The position numbers and the translations under genes are program-made. From the NCBI RefSeq assembly GCF_900143065.1, contig NZ_FRCX01000019.1:19805-83804 (forward strand): a DNA stretch of 64,000 nucleotides. Direction: 5' to 3'. Below the pieces are notes generated by a model that was given only the letters and a program-made list of their open reading frames with translations, was not told the origin of the DNA and ran no database searches. Source of the DNA: Duganella sacchari. GTDB lineage: Bacteria > Pseudomonadota > Gammaproteobacteria > Burkholderiales > Burkholderiaceae_D. Shown one piece after another: positions 25,323 to 35,392 of the stretch (positions within the stretch are counted from its first letter, which is position 1; the number at the start of each line of letters is the position of its first letter).

Positions 25323-26017
25323 GGGGCGCGGTAGAAGTTCAACAGGTGGCTGGCCAGCGCCTGCGGCGCCTCCAGCGGGATCATGTGGCCGGTGCCTTCC
25401 TGCAGCACATGCAGCTCGATGGCCGGATTGTAGCGGCTGAATTCGCGGACATCGTCGGCCGCCACCAGTTTATCCTGTTCCGAGGCGATCGCGAGCACGC
25501 GACAACGCAGCTCGCCGGTACGGCTCATCAAATCCGGGCGCTCGATGGTGGTACGGAACTGCGTCAGCAGCACGTCCTTGCCCAGTTCCACCGCCATGGC
25601 CTGGATGACGTCCACAATCGCGGGATCATCCATGTGCTCGGGCGCCAGGATTTCACGCAGGCGCATCTGCGTCATGCCGGTGTAGTGGTTCTTTTCCAGC
25701 AGCGGGATGATGCGCAGGCGGGTGGCTTTTTCCTTCTCCTGCAGGCCGCGCGCGGAACTGGCGATGATGACCAGCGAGTTGACGCGTTCCGGATTCGCCA
25801 GCGCGTATTCGACTGCCAGGTAGGCGCCCAGCGAGAACGCCACCAGATTGGCTTTCGGCGCCGTATGCGCGCCGATCAGCTCCTGCATCTGCGCGCGCGA
25901 GCGGGCCTTGTGCAGCGGGACGTGATGGAATTCAAAGCCGTCGCCCAATAGCGGCAGCAGGCGGCCCCACATGCGCTCATCGCACAGGGTGCCAGGGACC
26001 AAATCCAGACGCGTCAT
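25319..26017 (-). CDS. Alpha/beta-fold hydrolase
   Basis: 232 aa from the ATG at 26017, which overlaps the thyA stop (ATGA). The nucleophile elbow reads VAFSLGAYLAVEY (Ser near 68), and LQEGTGHMIPLEAP near the end carries the catalytic His. The hydrophobic patch LVIIASSARG is typical of the fold. Substrate unknown. Coupled between thyA and the YidD-like gene. Confidence 0.75.
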   Translation of the reverse strand: MTRLDLVPGTLCDERMWGRLLPLLGDGFEFHHVPLHKARSRAQMQELIGAHTAPKANLVAFSLGAYLAVEYALANPERVNSLVIIASSARGLQEKEKATRLRIIPLLEKNHYTGMTQMRLREILAPEHMDDPAIVDVIQAMAVELGKDVLLTQFRTTIERPDLMSRTGELRCRVLAIASEQDKLVAADDVREFSRYNPAIELHVLQEGTGHMIPLEAPQALASHLLNFYRAP

Positions 26018-26985
26018 ACGGCCATCGGGGCGGTGATGGGCGCGTGGTGCTGGTAGCCTTCCAGTGCGAAGTCCGATGGTTCGATTTTTTCCAGCCACTC
26101 CGGCTCGTATTTGCCGGTTTTGCTGAAGTCGGGCACGCGGTCGGAGATGATGAGTTCCGGCAGCGGCAGCGGTTCGCGCTTCAGCTGTTCCTGCACCATG
26201 TCCATGTGGTTCTCGTAGATGTGGGCGTCGCCAATGAAGTAGGTGAACCAGCGCGGCGTGTAGCCGGTCAGGCGGCCCACCAGGTGCATCAGTGCCGCGC
26301 CTTCCGCCAGGTTGAACGGCGTGCCCAGACCCAGGTCGTTCGAACGCACGTAGAGGCACATCGACAGCTCTTTGGTGCTCGGGTTGGGAATGAACTGGTA
26401 CAGCAGGTGGCAGGCGGGCAGGGCGACCGCGTCCAGCACGGCCGGATTCCAGCCGTGGAACAGGATGCGGCGGCTGCCAGGATTGTTGACGATGGTATCC
26501 AGGCATTCGCGCAACTGATCGATGGCCTTGTACAGCAGGACTTTCTGTACACCGTCTTCTTCCAGCGGCGCGACGATGGTGAAGCCGTTCTTCTGCGCGT
26601 TGGCGATTTGCGCCTGGTTGGCGGCGTCCAGTACTTTGTAGCCTGGCCACTGGCGCCACTGCACGCCGTAGACCGGCCCCAGGTCGTCAGTGCCGAGGCG
26701 ATAGGGATTGTCCAGCCATTGCTGGTTTTCGTTGGCGTTCTGGTCCCAGACCTTGCAGCCCAGCGCACGGAAATCGGCGGCGCTGCGCGAGGCGCGCAGG
26801 AAGGCGCACAACTCGCCGACGACGGATTTAAAGGCGAGCTTCTTGGTCGTCACTGCAGGAAAACCTTTTTTCAAGTCGAAGCGCATCATCGCGCCCGGCA
26901 CGCTCAGCGTGCGGATGCCGGTGCGGTTGTCTTGCCAGCTGCCGGTGTCGATGACGGTTTGGATGAGTTCCAGGTATTGCTGCAT
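26014..26985 (-). CDS. thyA: Thymidylate synthase
   Basis: 323 aa. It methylates dUMP to dTMP using methylene-tetrahydrofolate. Landmarks: DRTGIRT-type start (DNRTGIRTLSV), catalytic Cys in LPACHLLYQF, the dUMP-binding SRRILFHGWNP and RSNDLGLGTPFNLAEGA, and the C-terminal APITAPMAV. It is longer than the 264-aa E. coli enzyme because of an insertion near residues 95-150, a known longer class. First gene of an operon with a hydrolase, the YidD-like gene, folA and DUF4337. Confidence 0.97.
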   Translation of the reverse strand: MQQYLELIQTVIDTGSWQDNRTGIRTLSVPGAMMRFDLKKGFPAVTTKKLAFKSVVGELCAFLRASRSAADFRALGCKVWDQNANENQQWLDNPYRLGTDDLGPVYGVQWRQWPGYKVLDAANQAQIANAQKNGFTIVAPLEEDGVQKVLLYKAIDQLRECLDTIVNNPGSRRILFHGWNPAVLDAVALPACHLLYQFIPNPSTKELSMCLYVRSNDLGLGTPFNLAEGAALMHLVGRLTGYTPRWFTYFIGDAHIYENHMDMVQEQLKREPLPLPELIISDRVPDFSKTGKYEPEWLEKIEPSDFALEGYQHHAPITAPMAV

Positions 26986-27047
26986 TCAGTTCTCCAACGT
27001 GTTCGGTGGTGCAAAGACGGCTATTTTAACAGGCGGCCGGTAGGTGT

Positions 27048-28634
27048 TCAGCGGCTGCCCGGTTTGGATTTGCGGCCACCCGGCTGCGAGGCCGCACGGC
27101 CTTCAACGCGCGCCTGCGACTTGGCGCCACGGCCACCCGCCACCACCACAGCGCCCTTGGGCGGTGCTGAGCCGCTGTCGCCACGCCGGCTGCCGCTATA
27201 GCCGCCGCGCGGCCCGCCACCGTATGCGCCGTCGCTGCGCGCGTCACCGGACGATTTGCCGCCTGCAGCACGGTCACCACCCGACGATTTCGACGGTTTC
27301 GGCGGCGCGATGTAGGTGCCCAGCGATTCGCTGCCGCCCGCTGGCCGCGCCTCCGCTTTGGCGGGCGTTTTGCTGCCTGCGGTTGTCGTAGCGGGGCGCT
27401 TGGCTGTACCAGCCGGCTTGCTGCCCGCTTTGCCCGCACGGGGCGCGGCGAGTTTTTGCGCCGGCGTGGCGCTGCCTTTTGGCGCTGTCTCCGGCACGCG
27501 GTGATCTGCCTCGAAGCCAGCTTCCTCAAAACGCTGAATGACCTGGCGCGTCAGCGTCTCGATGGCCTTGAGCATATCCACTTCGTCTGCACACACCAGT
27601 GACATCGCTTCACCCGTCATGCCCGCACGGCCAGTACGGCCGATACGGTGGATGTAGTCTTCCGCCACCGTCGGCAAATCGAAATTGACCACCAGCGGCA
27701 GCGCTTCAATATCCAGGCCACGTGCCGCAACGTCGGTCGCGATCAACAGCTGCACCTCTTTGCGCTTGAAGCGGTCCAGCGCGCGCAAACGCGCTGGCTG
27801 CGTCTTGTCGCCGTGAATGGCGTCGGCTGCAAGGCCATGCTGTTGCAACTCCTTGACCAGCGCCTCCGCACCTTTGCGCGTCTTGACGAACACCAGCGCC
27901 TGCGACCAGCCCAGCTTATTCAGCAGATGCAGGAACAGCTCCGGCTTGCGGCGCTTGTCGGTTGTCACCAGCCACTGCTTGACGGTGCGCGTGGCGGTGT
28001 TGGGCGCCGCCACCTGAATCGACACCGGATCGATCAGCATGCCCTTGGTCAGCTTGCGTACCTCATCGGAGAACGTGGCCGAGAACAGCAAGGTCTGACG
28101 CTGCTTGGGCAGGGCTTCCAGCAGAATATCCAGATCGCGCTCAAACCCCAGATCCAGCATGCGGTCCGCTTCGTCCAGCACCAGCGTTTGCAGCAGCGCG
28201 AAACTGATCACGCCCTGATCATGCAGGTCGATCAGGCGGCCCGGCGTTGCCACCAGCACGTCCAGACCTTTGCGCAGCTTGGCGATCTGCGGCGCGATAT
28301 CGACACCACCATAAGCGACGGCGCTGCGCAAGGGCAGGTTGCCACCGTAGCTGCGGAAGCTCTCGAACACCTGTTCGGCCAGCTCACGCGTCGGCACCAG
28401 CACCAATGCGCGCACGGCTTGTGGCGCCGTCACGCCGTCCAGCGTCAGGCGTTGCAGGATGGGCAGCGCGAAGCCGGCGGTCTTGCCGGTGCCGGTTTGC
28501 GCAGCAGCCATGACATCGCGGCCTGCCAGCACTGCGGGAATGGCTTGCTTCTGGACCGGCGTAGGCTGCTTGTAGCCCAGCGTGTCCAGCGTGCGCAGTA
28601 AAGGATCGATCAGGCCAAGTGCGTGGAAGGTCAT
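27048..28634 (-). CDS. rhlE: DEAD-box RNA helicase, RhlE-like
   Basis: 528 aa. The helicase core is complete: Q motif (YKQPTPVQKQAIP), AQTGTGKT, PTRELAEQ, VATPGRLID, VLDEADRML, SATFS, then ATDVAARGLDI and HRIGRTGRAG. After about residue 385 comes a low-complexity basic tail rich in Ala, Pro, Gly, Ser and Lys, typical of RhlE proteins and likely to bind RNA non-specifically. Probable roles are ribosome assembly and RNA turnover, especially in the cold. Single gene; no clear terminator seen. Confidence 0.88.
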   Translation of the reverse strand: MTFHALGLIDPLLRTLDTLGYKQPTPVQKQAIPAVLAGRDVMAAAQTGTGKTAGFALPILQRLTLDGVTAPQAVRALVLVPTRELAEQVFESFRSYGGNLPLRSAVAYGGVDIAPQIAKLRKGLDVLVATPGRLIDLHDQGVISFALLQTLVLDEADRMLDLGFERDLDILLEALPKQRQTLLFSATFSDEVRKLTKGMLIDPVSIQVAAPNTATRTVKQWLVTTDKRRKPELFLHLLNKLGWSQALVFVKTRKGAEALVKELQQHGLAADAIHGDKTQPARLRALDRFKRKEVQLLIATDVAARGLDIEALPLVVNFDLPTVAEDYIHRIGRTGRAGMTGEAMSLVCADEVDMLKAIETLTRQVIQRFEEAGFEADHRVPETAPKGSATPAQKLAAPRAGKAGSKPAGTAKRPATTTAGSKTPAKAEARPAGGSESLGTYIAPPKPSKSSGGDRAAGGKSSGDARSDGAYGGGPRGGYSGSRRGDSGSAPPKGAVVVAGGRGAKSQARVEGRAASQPGGRKSKPGSR

Positions 28635-28695
28635 GGTGTATGTAGTAAAACGAAAAGAGGGCGCAGTGTAGCCGGTTTGCCCGGCTTGCGCGGAA

Positions 28696-29781
28696 TTAGT
28701 TGGCCAGGGCGTCCGACCACAAGGTCAGAATCTCGCGTACGCGCTGGTCCGGCAGGTTAAGCAGGTTGTCGCCGATGTAGAGTTCAACGGCGCAGCGCTG
28801 CGGCAGCGGCGCATGACTGGCGCCGTTGAACAGCCAGACACTGTGCTGTCCGGCGATACGGTTGCGCACCTCCAGCGCCCGCTCGCGGCTCACCGGCAAG
28901 TGGATGTGCAGCATATTCGCATGCGGCCTGGCCGGATTCGGCGCCAGCAGCGGATAGTCCCGCAGCACGTCATACAACCACTGCGTGCGTTTGAAGTAGT
29001 CCGGCATCGCCGCCAGACGTGCATCGAACTGCATCGCGGCCGCGACAACATAGGGCGTGCGCTGATACACATTGCCGCCCTGGCGGCGGAACCATTCCTG
29101 CGCCTTTGCGACAAAGTCCGCGCTGCCGGCCAGCATGGCGCCGGCCATGCCGCCGATGCCTTTGTACAGCGACACGTAGACGCTGTCGAAACCCGCTGCA
29201 ATCTCGTTGACAGGGCGCGCATACGCCGCCGCCGTCTCCCAAAGGCGCGCGCCATCCATGTGCAGATGGACGCCCTGTTCGCGGCAGTAGTCCTTGATGG
29301 CGGACAGTTCGTCCCAGTCGGGACACTGGCCGCCGATTTCACGCGCAGGCAGTTCCAGCGAGACGGCGCCCAGCTTGTCGGGTATGCCCTGCAATTCCCC
29401 TAGAGTCCACGGACGATGCGGGTCGCCGATTTGCAGCGCGTGGAAGTGATCGAACAACTGATGATTGCCACGCTCGTGCTTGAGGATATGGGAAGTCGGA
29501 TGCAGCGCGACCAGCTTGCTGCCGCGCTCCATGCAGGCGATACGCAGCGCCGTGGCTTGCGTCATGGTGCCCGTGATGCAGAACACCGCCGCATCAAAGC
29601 CCAGCAGGCGCGCGACTTTCTGTTCGAAATCCTGTATCAGCGCGCCGCTGCCATAGACGTCATGCGTGACGTCGCGCGCCTGGCACCAGTCGCCCATCGC
29701 CGCAAACAATTCGGCAGGCAGCGGCTGGCGATGGCCGGGCAGATGGTTGCGGCAGCTTTGTTTCAGTTCAGCATCAGTCAT
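28696..29781 (-). CDS. Threonine aldolase family PLP enzyme
   Basis: 361 aa from the ATG at 29781, with GGAG upstream; an upstream in-frame extension runs into the ABC gene and has no support. It splits threonine or allo-threonine into glycine and acetaldehyde, or acts on a related beta-hydroxy amino acid. Landmarks: HDVYGSGALIQDFEQ, FCITGTMTQATALR, LHMDGARLWE, and the PLP Lys in VYVSLYKGIGGMAGAM. It lies 22 bases downstream of the ABC exporter gene, probably on one transcript. Confidence 0.85.
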   Translation of the reverse strand: MTDAELKQSCRNHLPGHRQPLPAELFAAMGDWCQARDVTHDVYGSGALIQDFEQKVARLLGFDAAVFCITGTMTQATALRIACMERGSKLVALHPTSHILKHERGNHQLFDHFHALQIGDPHRPWTLGELQGIPDKLGAVSLELPAREIGGQCPDWDELSAIKDYCREQGVHLHMDGARLWETAAAYARPVNEIAAGFDSVYVSLYKGIGGMAGAMLAGSADFVAKAQEWFRRQGGNVYQRTPYVVAAAMQFDARLAAMPDYFKRTQWLYDVLRDYPLLAPNPARPHANMLHIHLPVSRERALEVRNRIAGQHSVWLFNGASHAPLPQRCAVELYIGDNLLNLPDQRVREILTLWSDALAN

Positions 29782-29803
29782 GGCGTGCTCCAGGAAGATA
29801 CGC

Positions 29804-31639
29804 TCAATGCTCCACGTGCACGTGATGGAACTGCAGCGCCGCCAGATTGGCGTAGATGCCGCCCAGTGCCACCAGCGATGCATGGGTGCCGGTTTCGACG
29901 ATTTTACCGTCTTCCATGACGATGATGCGGTCCGCGCGTTGTACCGTGGCCAGGCGGTGGGCGATGATGACGGTGGTGCGGCCAACCATGGCCGCTTCCA
30001 GCGCTGATTGCACCAGGCGTTCGGATTCGGCATCCAGCGCGCTGGTGGCTTCGTCCAGCAATAGCAGCGGTGGATTTTTCAGCAGGGCGCGTGCAATCGC
30101 AATGCGCTGACGCTGGCCGCCCGACAGACGCACGCCGCGCTCGCCGAGGAAGGAGTGGTAGCCTTGCGGCAGGCGTTCGATAAATTCGTGTGCTGCGGCC
30201 AGCCGGGCGACGGCGATCACTTCTTCATCGCTGGCATCGGCGCGGCCGTAGCGGATGTTTTCCATGGCGTTGGCCGAGAAGATCACCGTATCCTGCGGCA
30301 CGATGCCGATGGCGTCGCGCAGCGTGTGCAGCTCCAGCTGGCGGATATCGACGCCATCCAGCTTGATGCTGCCGCTTTGCGGATCGTAGAAGCGCAGGAA
30401 CAGCTGGAACAGGGTGGTCTTGCCGGCACCCGATGGTCCCACCACGGCCACTGTCTCACCGGGCTTGATGTCCAGCGTGACGTGGTCCAGCGAATTGGTT
30501 TCGGGACGCGATGGGTACGAGAACATCACATCGTTCAGCGACAGCGCCGCGCCATTGGCGGCGCGCGGCGGCAGCGGCAATGGCTGCGCCGGCGACTGGA
30601 TCTTCGATTTCACCGACATCAGCTCCAGCAGGCGCTCGGTGGCGCCGGCGGCGCGCTGCGCCTCGCCCATCACTTCGGACAGCGCACCGATGGCGCCCGC
30701 CGTGATGGAGGCGTACAGGATAAACTGGCCCAGATCGCCGCCCGTCATTTCGCCCGACAGCACGGCGTGCGCGCCCAGCCACAACACGAACACGATGGCG
30801 CCGAACACCAGCACAATCGCCAGCATGGTCAGGAAGGCGCGGGCCTTGATGCGGCGCATCGCGGTCTGGAACGCGCCTTCGACCGAACCGCCAAAGCGCG
30901 ACGACTCGATCTTCTCGTGCGTGAACGCCTGCACGGTCGGCATGGCGTTGAGGATTTCGCCCGCCATGGCGGAGGCATCGGCCACGCGGTCCTGCGAATC
31001 GCGCGACAGCGTGCGTACGCGGCGGCCAAATATCACAATCGGCAGCACGGTCAGGATCAGCAGGCCGACGATGATGGCCGACAGTTTGGGGCTGGTCACA
31101 AACAGCATCACCAGACCGCCGATAAACAGTAAGGCGTTACGCAACGCCATGGAGATGCTGGTGCCGACCACCGACTGGATCAGCGTGGTATCGGTGGTGA
31201 TGCGCGACAGGACCTCGCCGGTCTGCGTGGTCTCGAAGAATTCCGGGCTTTGCGTGACGACGTGGTTGTAGACGGCGGCGCGGATGTCCGCCGTGACGCG
31301 CTCACCGAGCCACGAAACGCTGTAAAAGCGCGCGGCGGTGGCCAGCGCCAGGACGGTGGCGAGGCCAAACAGCGCCAGGAACACCAGGTCCACATGCTGG
31401 ATGCTGCGCGTGCCCGAGCCGCCGAAACCCATGTCGATCATCTGTTTGAACGCGGCGGGAATCGCCAGTGTGGCGCCGGCGGCGACCAGCAGCGCGATCC
31501 CGGCCACGATGAAGCGGCGCGTGTACGGCGCCAGGAAGGGCGTCAGCTGGCGCAGCGTGGCAAGGCTGCCTTTCTTGAGTTCGCGGGTGGCTGTCGGAGC
31601 GGCGGCGGACGGCGTGCTGGCGGTGGTGCTGTTGGTCAT
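29804..31639 (-). CDS. ABC exporter half-transporter (MsbA/LmrA type)
   Basis: 611 aa. N-terminal permease domain with six membrane helices (about 40-325), then the ATPase domain (about 365-600) with Walker A GPSGAGKTT, signature LSGGQRQR, Walker B LLLLDEATSALD and H-loop IIAHRLAT. It should homodimerise in the inner membrane and export a lipid, peptide or drug-like molecule. The His-containing C-terminus (FHHVHVEH) is unusual. The downstream aldolase does not reveal the substrate. Confidence 0.88.
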   Translation of the reverse strand: MTNSTTASTPSAAAPTATRELKKGSLATLRQLTPFLAPYTRRFIVAGIALLVAAGATLAIPAAFKQMIDMGFGGSGTRSIQHVDLVFLALFGLATVLALATAARFYSVSWLGERVTADIRAAVYNHVVTQSPEFFETTQTGEVLSRITTDTTLIQSVVGTSISMALRNALLFIGGLVMLFVTSPKLSAIIVGLLILTVLPIVIFGRRVRTLSRDSQDRVADASAMAGEILNAMPTVQAFTHEKIESSRFGGSVEGAFQTAMRRIKARAFLTMLAIVLVFGAIVFVLWLGAHAVLSGEMTGGDLGQFILYASITAGAIGALSEVMGEAQRAAGATERLLELMSVKSKIQSPAQPLPLPPRAANGAALSLNDVMFSYPSRPETNSLDHVTLDIKPGETVAVVGPSGAGKTTLFQLFLRFYDPQSGSIKLDGVDIRQLELHTLRDAIGIVPQDTVIFSANAMENIRYGRADASDEEVIAVARLAAAHEFIERLPQGYHSFLGERGVRLSGGQRQRIAIARALLKNPPLLLLDEATSALDAESERLVQSALEAAMVGRTTVIIAHRLATVQRADRIIVMEDGKIVETGTHASLVALGGIYANLAALQFHHVHVEH

Positions 31640-31700
31640 CGTGTGGCTACAGTGGCGTAAATATGCTGATTGAGACGTTTGGTATGGATTTATATTGTGC

Positions 31701-32795
31701 TTATAGTTTCATCGGACTGACATAGCCGGTCAGCTCCAGGTAGGCGCGGCCGGCCGGCTTGCCGTCGCGGTTCAGCGTGACCGCACCTTCCCAGTACACG
31801 GCACCGGTCGACCGGCGCGAATCCAGCTCCTGATCGTCCTGTAAGGGCACGATGTCCCACACAGTGCTGCCTGTGGTGAGCTGGGTCGCAACGGGATACT
31901 CGGCATTGGTGCGGGGCGAACGCCACCGCCTTTGCGGGGTAAAAGTGACCTGTTCCGGCGAGAACTGCGTGATCTTACCGGAAGCATCGCGCCATGTCGC
32001 GTGCGACCATAGTTTAGCACCTGTCGTGCTACGGACCTGGAAAGCCATGAGCGCGCCGCCATCGGCCAGGTTGGCGCCGACCCAATCCCAGCCGCTGGCG
32101 TCCTCGCCCACGGCCTGGCTGGACCATTCGTGATCGAGCCACGCGGCGCCGGTGACAGTGGCCGGTTTGCCGGCGCGCGTGATGCTGCCGCTGACCCGCA
32201 GCTGCGGCGCGCTGTAGTAATAGCTGCTTTGGGCGGGATTGGGGCCTTTGCGTGAATAGCCGCGCTCACCCTGTAGCATTACCGGTTGCGATGGCGTCAG
32301 TTGCAGGTCGTAGGCAAACTGCGGCGCATCGACATGCACGCGATAGCTGCCGTCGGCGCTGCGCTGCATATGCCAGTCCTCCAGCTTGATGTGGGTGTCG
32401 CCGGTTCTGGCGAAAGACAGGCCAAATCCTTCGCGCGCGCTGCGCTGGTCGTGCAGCAGTCTGCCATTGGCCGGATCGGACAGCGCGGCGTGGCCGATGA
32501 TGAGCTGCCGCGGCGCAAACTGGCTGGGATTGGCGCGGTCATGCGGGCTGGCGCTGCGGAAGAAGGTGACCTGGAAGCCGAGCGGCTTGCCGTCCGGCGT
32601 ATTGAGCCAGCCGGTCACGTACCACCATTCGGTTTTGTATTCGGGGTGCGCGCCATAATCCTGGGGGAAGGTCAGCGTGGCGCCGGCCGGCAGCGGAACC
32701 ACGGCGGGGAATGCCGGCGTGCCCGCATGGGCGGACGCCGCCAGCACAAGCAGGGCAGCGGCGCGCGCCAGCCGATGGTATAAACGGTGCAGCAT
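31701..32795 (-). CDS. CrtC/AttH-like lipocalin-fold exported protein
   Basis: 364 aa from the ATG at 32795, which overlaps the FtsX stop (TAATG). Signal peptide at about 1-25 (LARAAALLVLAASAHAG). The body shows the carotenoid 1,2-hydratase/AttH pattern: FPQDYGAHPEYKTEWWYVTG, GFQVTFFRS, LDHEWSSQ, GWDWVGANLADGGALMAF. Despite the CrtC name, proteins encoded next to FtsX-like permeases probably carry or process a lipid in the envelope rather than act in carotenoid synthesis. Third gene of the DUF4124-FtsX-CrtC operon. Confidence 0.8.
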   Translation of the reverse strand: MLHRLYHRLARAAALLVLAASAHAGTPAFPAVVPLPAGATLTFPQDYGAHPEYKTEWWYVTGWLNTPDGKPLGFQVTFFRSASPHDRANPSQFAPRQLIIGHAALSDPANGRLLHDQRSAREGFGLSFARTGDTHIKLEDWHMQRSADGSYRVHVDAPQFAYDLQLTPSQPVMLQGERGYSRKGPNPAQSSYYYSAPQLRVSGSITRAGKPATVTGAAWLDHEWSSQAVGEDASGWDWVGANLADGGALMAFQVRSTTGAKLWSHATWRDASGKITQFSPEQVTFTPQRRWRSPRTNAEYPVATQLTTGSTVWDIVPLQDDQELDSRRSTGAVYWEGAVTLNRDGKPAGRAYLELTGYVSPMKL

Positions 32796-35392
32796 TACCA
32801 GTCCTCCCTGACTGCGCGTATCGGTCCTCCGGACAGCGACTGGCGGCCCGACAGCAGCGCCGTGAGCGCGGAGGCGGCCAGCAGCACGGCGGCCACGGCG
32901 CCCAGCAGCGGCCAAGGCAGGTGCAGCTCCATGGTCCAGTGGAAGGATTGCGGATTGACGACGAAAACCAGTATCAGGCTGATGACCCAGCCCAGCACAA
33001 AGCCGGTCAGGATGCCGAGCGCGGTCAGTGCGCCGCCCTCAATCGCCAGTATGGACAGCACCTGCCTGCGCGTGACGCCCACGTGGCGCAGCATGCCGAA
33101 TTCCTTGGCGCGCGCCAGCGTTTGCGCGGAGAAGGTGGCGGCCACGCCAAACAGGCCGATGACGATGGCGATGGCTTCCAGCAGATAGGTGATGGCGAAG
33201 CTGCGGTCGAATACCTTCATGCTCATGGTGCGGATCTCCGATGGCTCGGTGGCTTCCAGCGATGCCGCGAATGGCAGGCGTTTCAGGGCGGCCAGCGTCG
33301 CCTCGGCCCTGGCGCCCTTTTTCAGCGTCAGCGCGGAGCCGCTGGCATTCAGGTCGCCCGTTATGGCGCGGTAATCGCTCAGGCGGATCTGGACGGTGCC
33401 CGTCGGCCGCGCATAATCGCGCCACACGCCCGCCACCTGGAAGGTGTGCAGCTTGCCGTTGAGCGGCAATTCCACGCGCTGGCCCAGCTTCATACCGTAC
33501 AGATCGACCATGGCTTCAGACACCCATACCGGCAGCGTGTCGCTGGCGGGTACCTGCGTGGGGCCGACGATGGCCAGCGAGTGGCCCGGATTGGCGGCGT
33601 CGATGTGGCGCGCCATGAGCGCCACTGCGGGACGGTCCGGCGCCAAGGACAGTGCGTGCAAGCGCAGGAAATCGGCATGCTCCACGCCGGGCAAGGCGGC
33701 CAATGCGTCTTGTTCCTGCGGGCGTATGCCGGCAGTGGCGCCGCCGCTGGCGCTGCTGATGTAGATATCGGAAGGCAGCACCTGGCGCAGCCAGTCGTCC
33801 AGCGAGACGCGGAAGCTGGCAACCATGATGGCCATGGCCACCATCAGGCTAAAGCTGGACAGCACGCCGCCCAGCGCGATGCCGGCCTGGCCGGAGGCGT
33901 TCGCCAGGCGCGACAAGGTCAGCGTCATGACGGCGGAAGCACCGGGTTGGTTGGCGGTGGCGGCGCTCCAGCGCCGATAGGCAGCACGGAAGACGATGGC
34001 GGCCAGGCGCGGCATCAGGCCGATGGCGCCGATCAGCAGCAATGCAATCGACAGATAGCCGAACAGTGGCAGCTCAAACACGGGCGGCAGTTGCGACAGC
34101 AGCGCGGCGAGCGCCATGCACGCCAGCGATGGCCAGGCGCGTGCCAGCCGCGACATGGCCGCTTCCTCGGTGCCGGATTTCAGTGCGACGGCGGGTTTGG
34201 CGCGTGCCGCATCGATGGCTGGCGCGGCGCAGCCGAGCAGCGCGACGGCGACACCCAGCGCAAAATAGATGGTGGCGGCGACCGGGGTGAAGTGGACTTG
34301 CGGCCGCACACCGGAAAAGAAGCCGGCGCCAAGGTCCGCGCCCATGAAGTGCAGCGCGGCGGCGGCCATGCCGTAACCCGCAGCGATGCCGATGGCGGAA
34401 CCGGCAATGCCGAGGCACAGGCCTTCGATGAGGATTTGCCGCAGCAGGCGCCGGCGGTCCATGCCCAGCACGCGCAGCAGCGCGAACTGGCTGCGGCGGC
34501 GGATCACGGACAGTGCCTGCGTCGAGAAGACCAGGAAGGCGCCTGTGAACAGCGCCACCAAGGCCAGTACCGTGAGGTTGACGCGGTAGGCGCGGCTCAT
34601 GCCTTCGTTGCGGCTGTTCTGTTCCTGGTCATTCGGCTGGTTGACGAGGAAGCGGCCCGGATACTGGCGTTGCAGGTCCTGTTCCAGCTGCGCCTTGAAG
34701 CTGTCGCGGTTGATGCCATCGCGCAGTTTGAGGTCGATGCGCGAGAGCTGGCCCAGCTTCTCGAAACGCCACTGGGCGGCGCCGATGTCCATGGTGGCGA
34801 TGCGCTGGCCCGCGCGGGCGCCGGGCAACGGGCCGGCCACACGCAGCTGCAACTGATTGGTGCCGACTTGCAGCGTGACCGTGCCGGCCCTGGGTTGCAG
34901 CCACTGCTGGGCGGCGGGCGACAGGAACAGGGCGTCGTCGGCGATGGTGTCCGCTATTTTGTCGGGCGCTGGTATGCCAACCAGGTCCGGGGTGATGAAA
35001 CCTATACGGAAGGCGTCGATGCCGATGATCTTGAGGGCGGTGCGTTGGCCCGGCACGGACGCTTCAAATTCCAGCACCGGCGATGCGACCACCACGCCGT
35101 CTCGCTCCGCCAGCAACGGATAAATGGCCTCGTCGAAGAATGGCTCGGTGCCGCGTACCTGGATGTCCGCCACGCCGGACAGGCCTTTGACGGCAGCGGA
35201 GAATTCATTGAATGCCGCAGCGTTAATCAGGTGGATGGCGAAGCCGAGCGAGATGCCGACGGCAATCGCTGCAATCGCCACCAGCGCCCGCACGGGGTGC
35301 ACGCGCCATTCGCCGAGCAGCAGCCAGCGTGACAGGCGGCGCATCGAGGCCGGCGGTGCGGTGGGGATGGTGGCGGATGGTTGGTCAGACAT
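32795..35392 (-). CDS. FtsX-like ABC permease, two-repeat
   Basis: 865 aa from the ATG at 35392, fused in TGATG with the DUF4124 stop. It has two MacB/LolC-type FtsX repeats: a first membrane segment (about 45-65), a large periplasmic domain, three membrane segments (about 265-385), then further segments and a second FtsX domain at the end (about 740-850). Such permeases extract or move lipids and lipoproteins with a partner ATPase. No ABC ATPase gene is adjacent, so the partner must be elsewhere. The downstream CrtC/AttH-like gene is its usual companion. Confidence 0.82.
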   Translation of the reverse strand: MSDQPSATIPTAPPASMRRLSRWLLLGEWRVHPVRALVAIAAIAVGISLGFAIHLINAAAFNEFSAAVKGLSGVADIQVRGTEPFFDEAIYPLLAERDGVVVASPVLEFEASVPGQRTALKIIGIDAFRIGFITPDLVGIPAPDKIADTIADDALFLSPAAQQWLQPRAGTVTLQVGTNQLQLRVAGPLPGARAGQRIATMDIGAAQWRFEKLGQLSRIDLKLRDGINRDSFKAQLEQDLQRQYPGRFLVNQPNDQEQNSRNEGMSRAYRVNLTVLALVALFTGAFLVFSTQALSVIRRRSQFALLRVLGMDRRRLLRQILIEGLCLGIAGSAIGIAAGYGMAAAALHFMGADLGAGFFSGVRPQVHFTPVAATIYFALGVAVALLGCAAPAIDAARAKPAVALKSGTEEAAMSRLARAWPSLACMALAALLSQLPPVFELPLFGYLSIALLLIGAIGLMPRLAAIVFRAAYRRWSAATANQPGASAVMTLTLSRLANASGQAGIALGGVLSSFSLMVAMAIMVASFRVSLDDWLRQVLPSDIYISSASGGATAGIRPQEQDALAALPGVEHADFLRLHALSLAPDRPAVALMARHIDAANPGHSLAIVGPTQVPASDTLPVWVSEAMVDLYGMKLGQRVELPLNGKLHTFQVAGVWRDYARPTGTVQIRLSDYRAITGDLNASGSALTLKKGARAEATLAALKRLPFAASLEATEPSEIRTMSMKVFDRSFAITYLLEAIAIVIGLFGVAATFSAQTLARAKEFGMLRHVGVTRRQVLSILAIEGGALTALGILTGFVLGWVISLILVFVVNPQSFHWTMELHLPWPLLGAVAAVLLAASALTALLSGRQSLSGGPIRAVREDW

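Noticed and set aside
32711..35332. 873-codon open frame on the plus strand
   Set aside because: Antisense shadow of the FtsX permease; composition is Gln/His/Gly/Arg-rich with no domain, as expected from a high-GC mirror frame.
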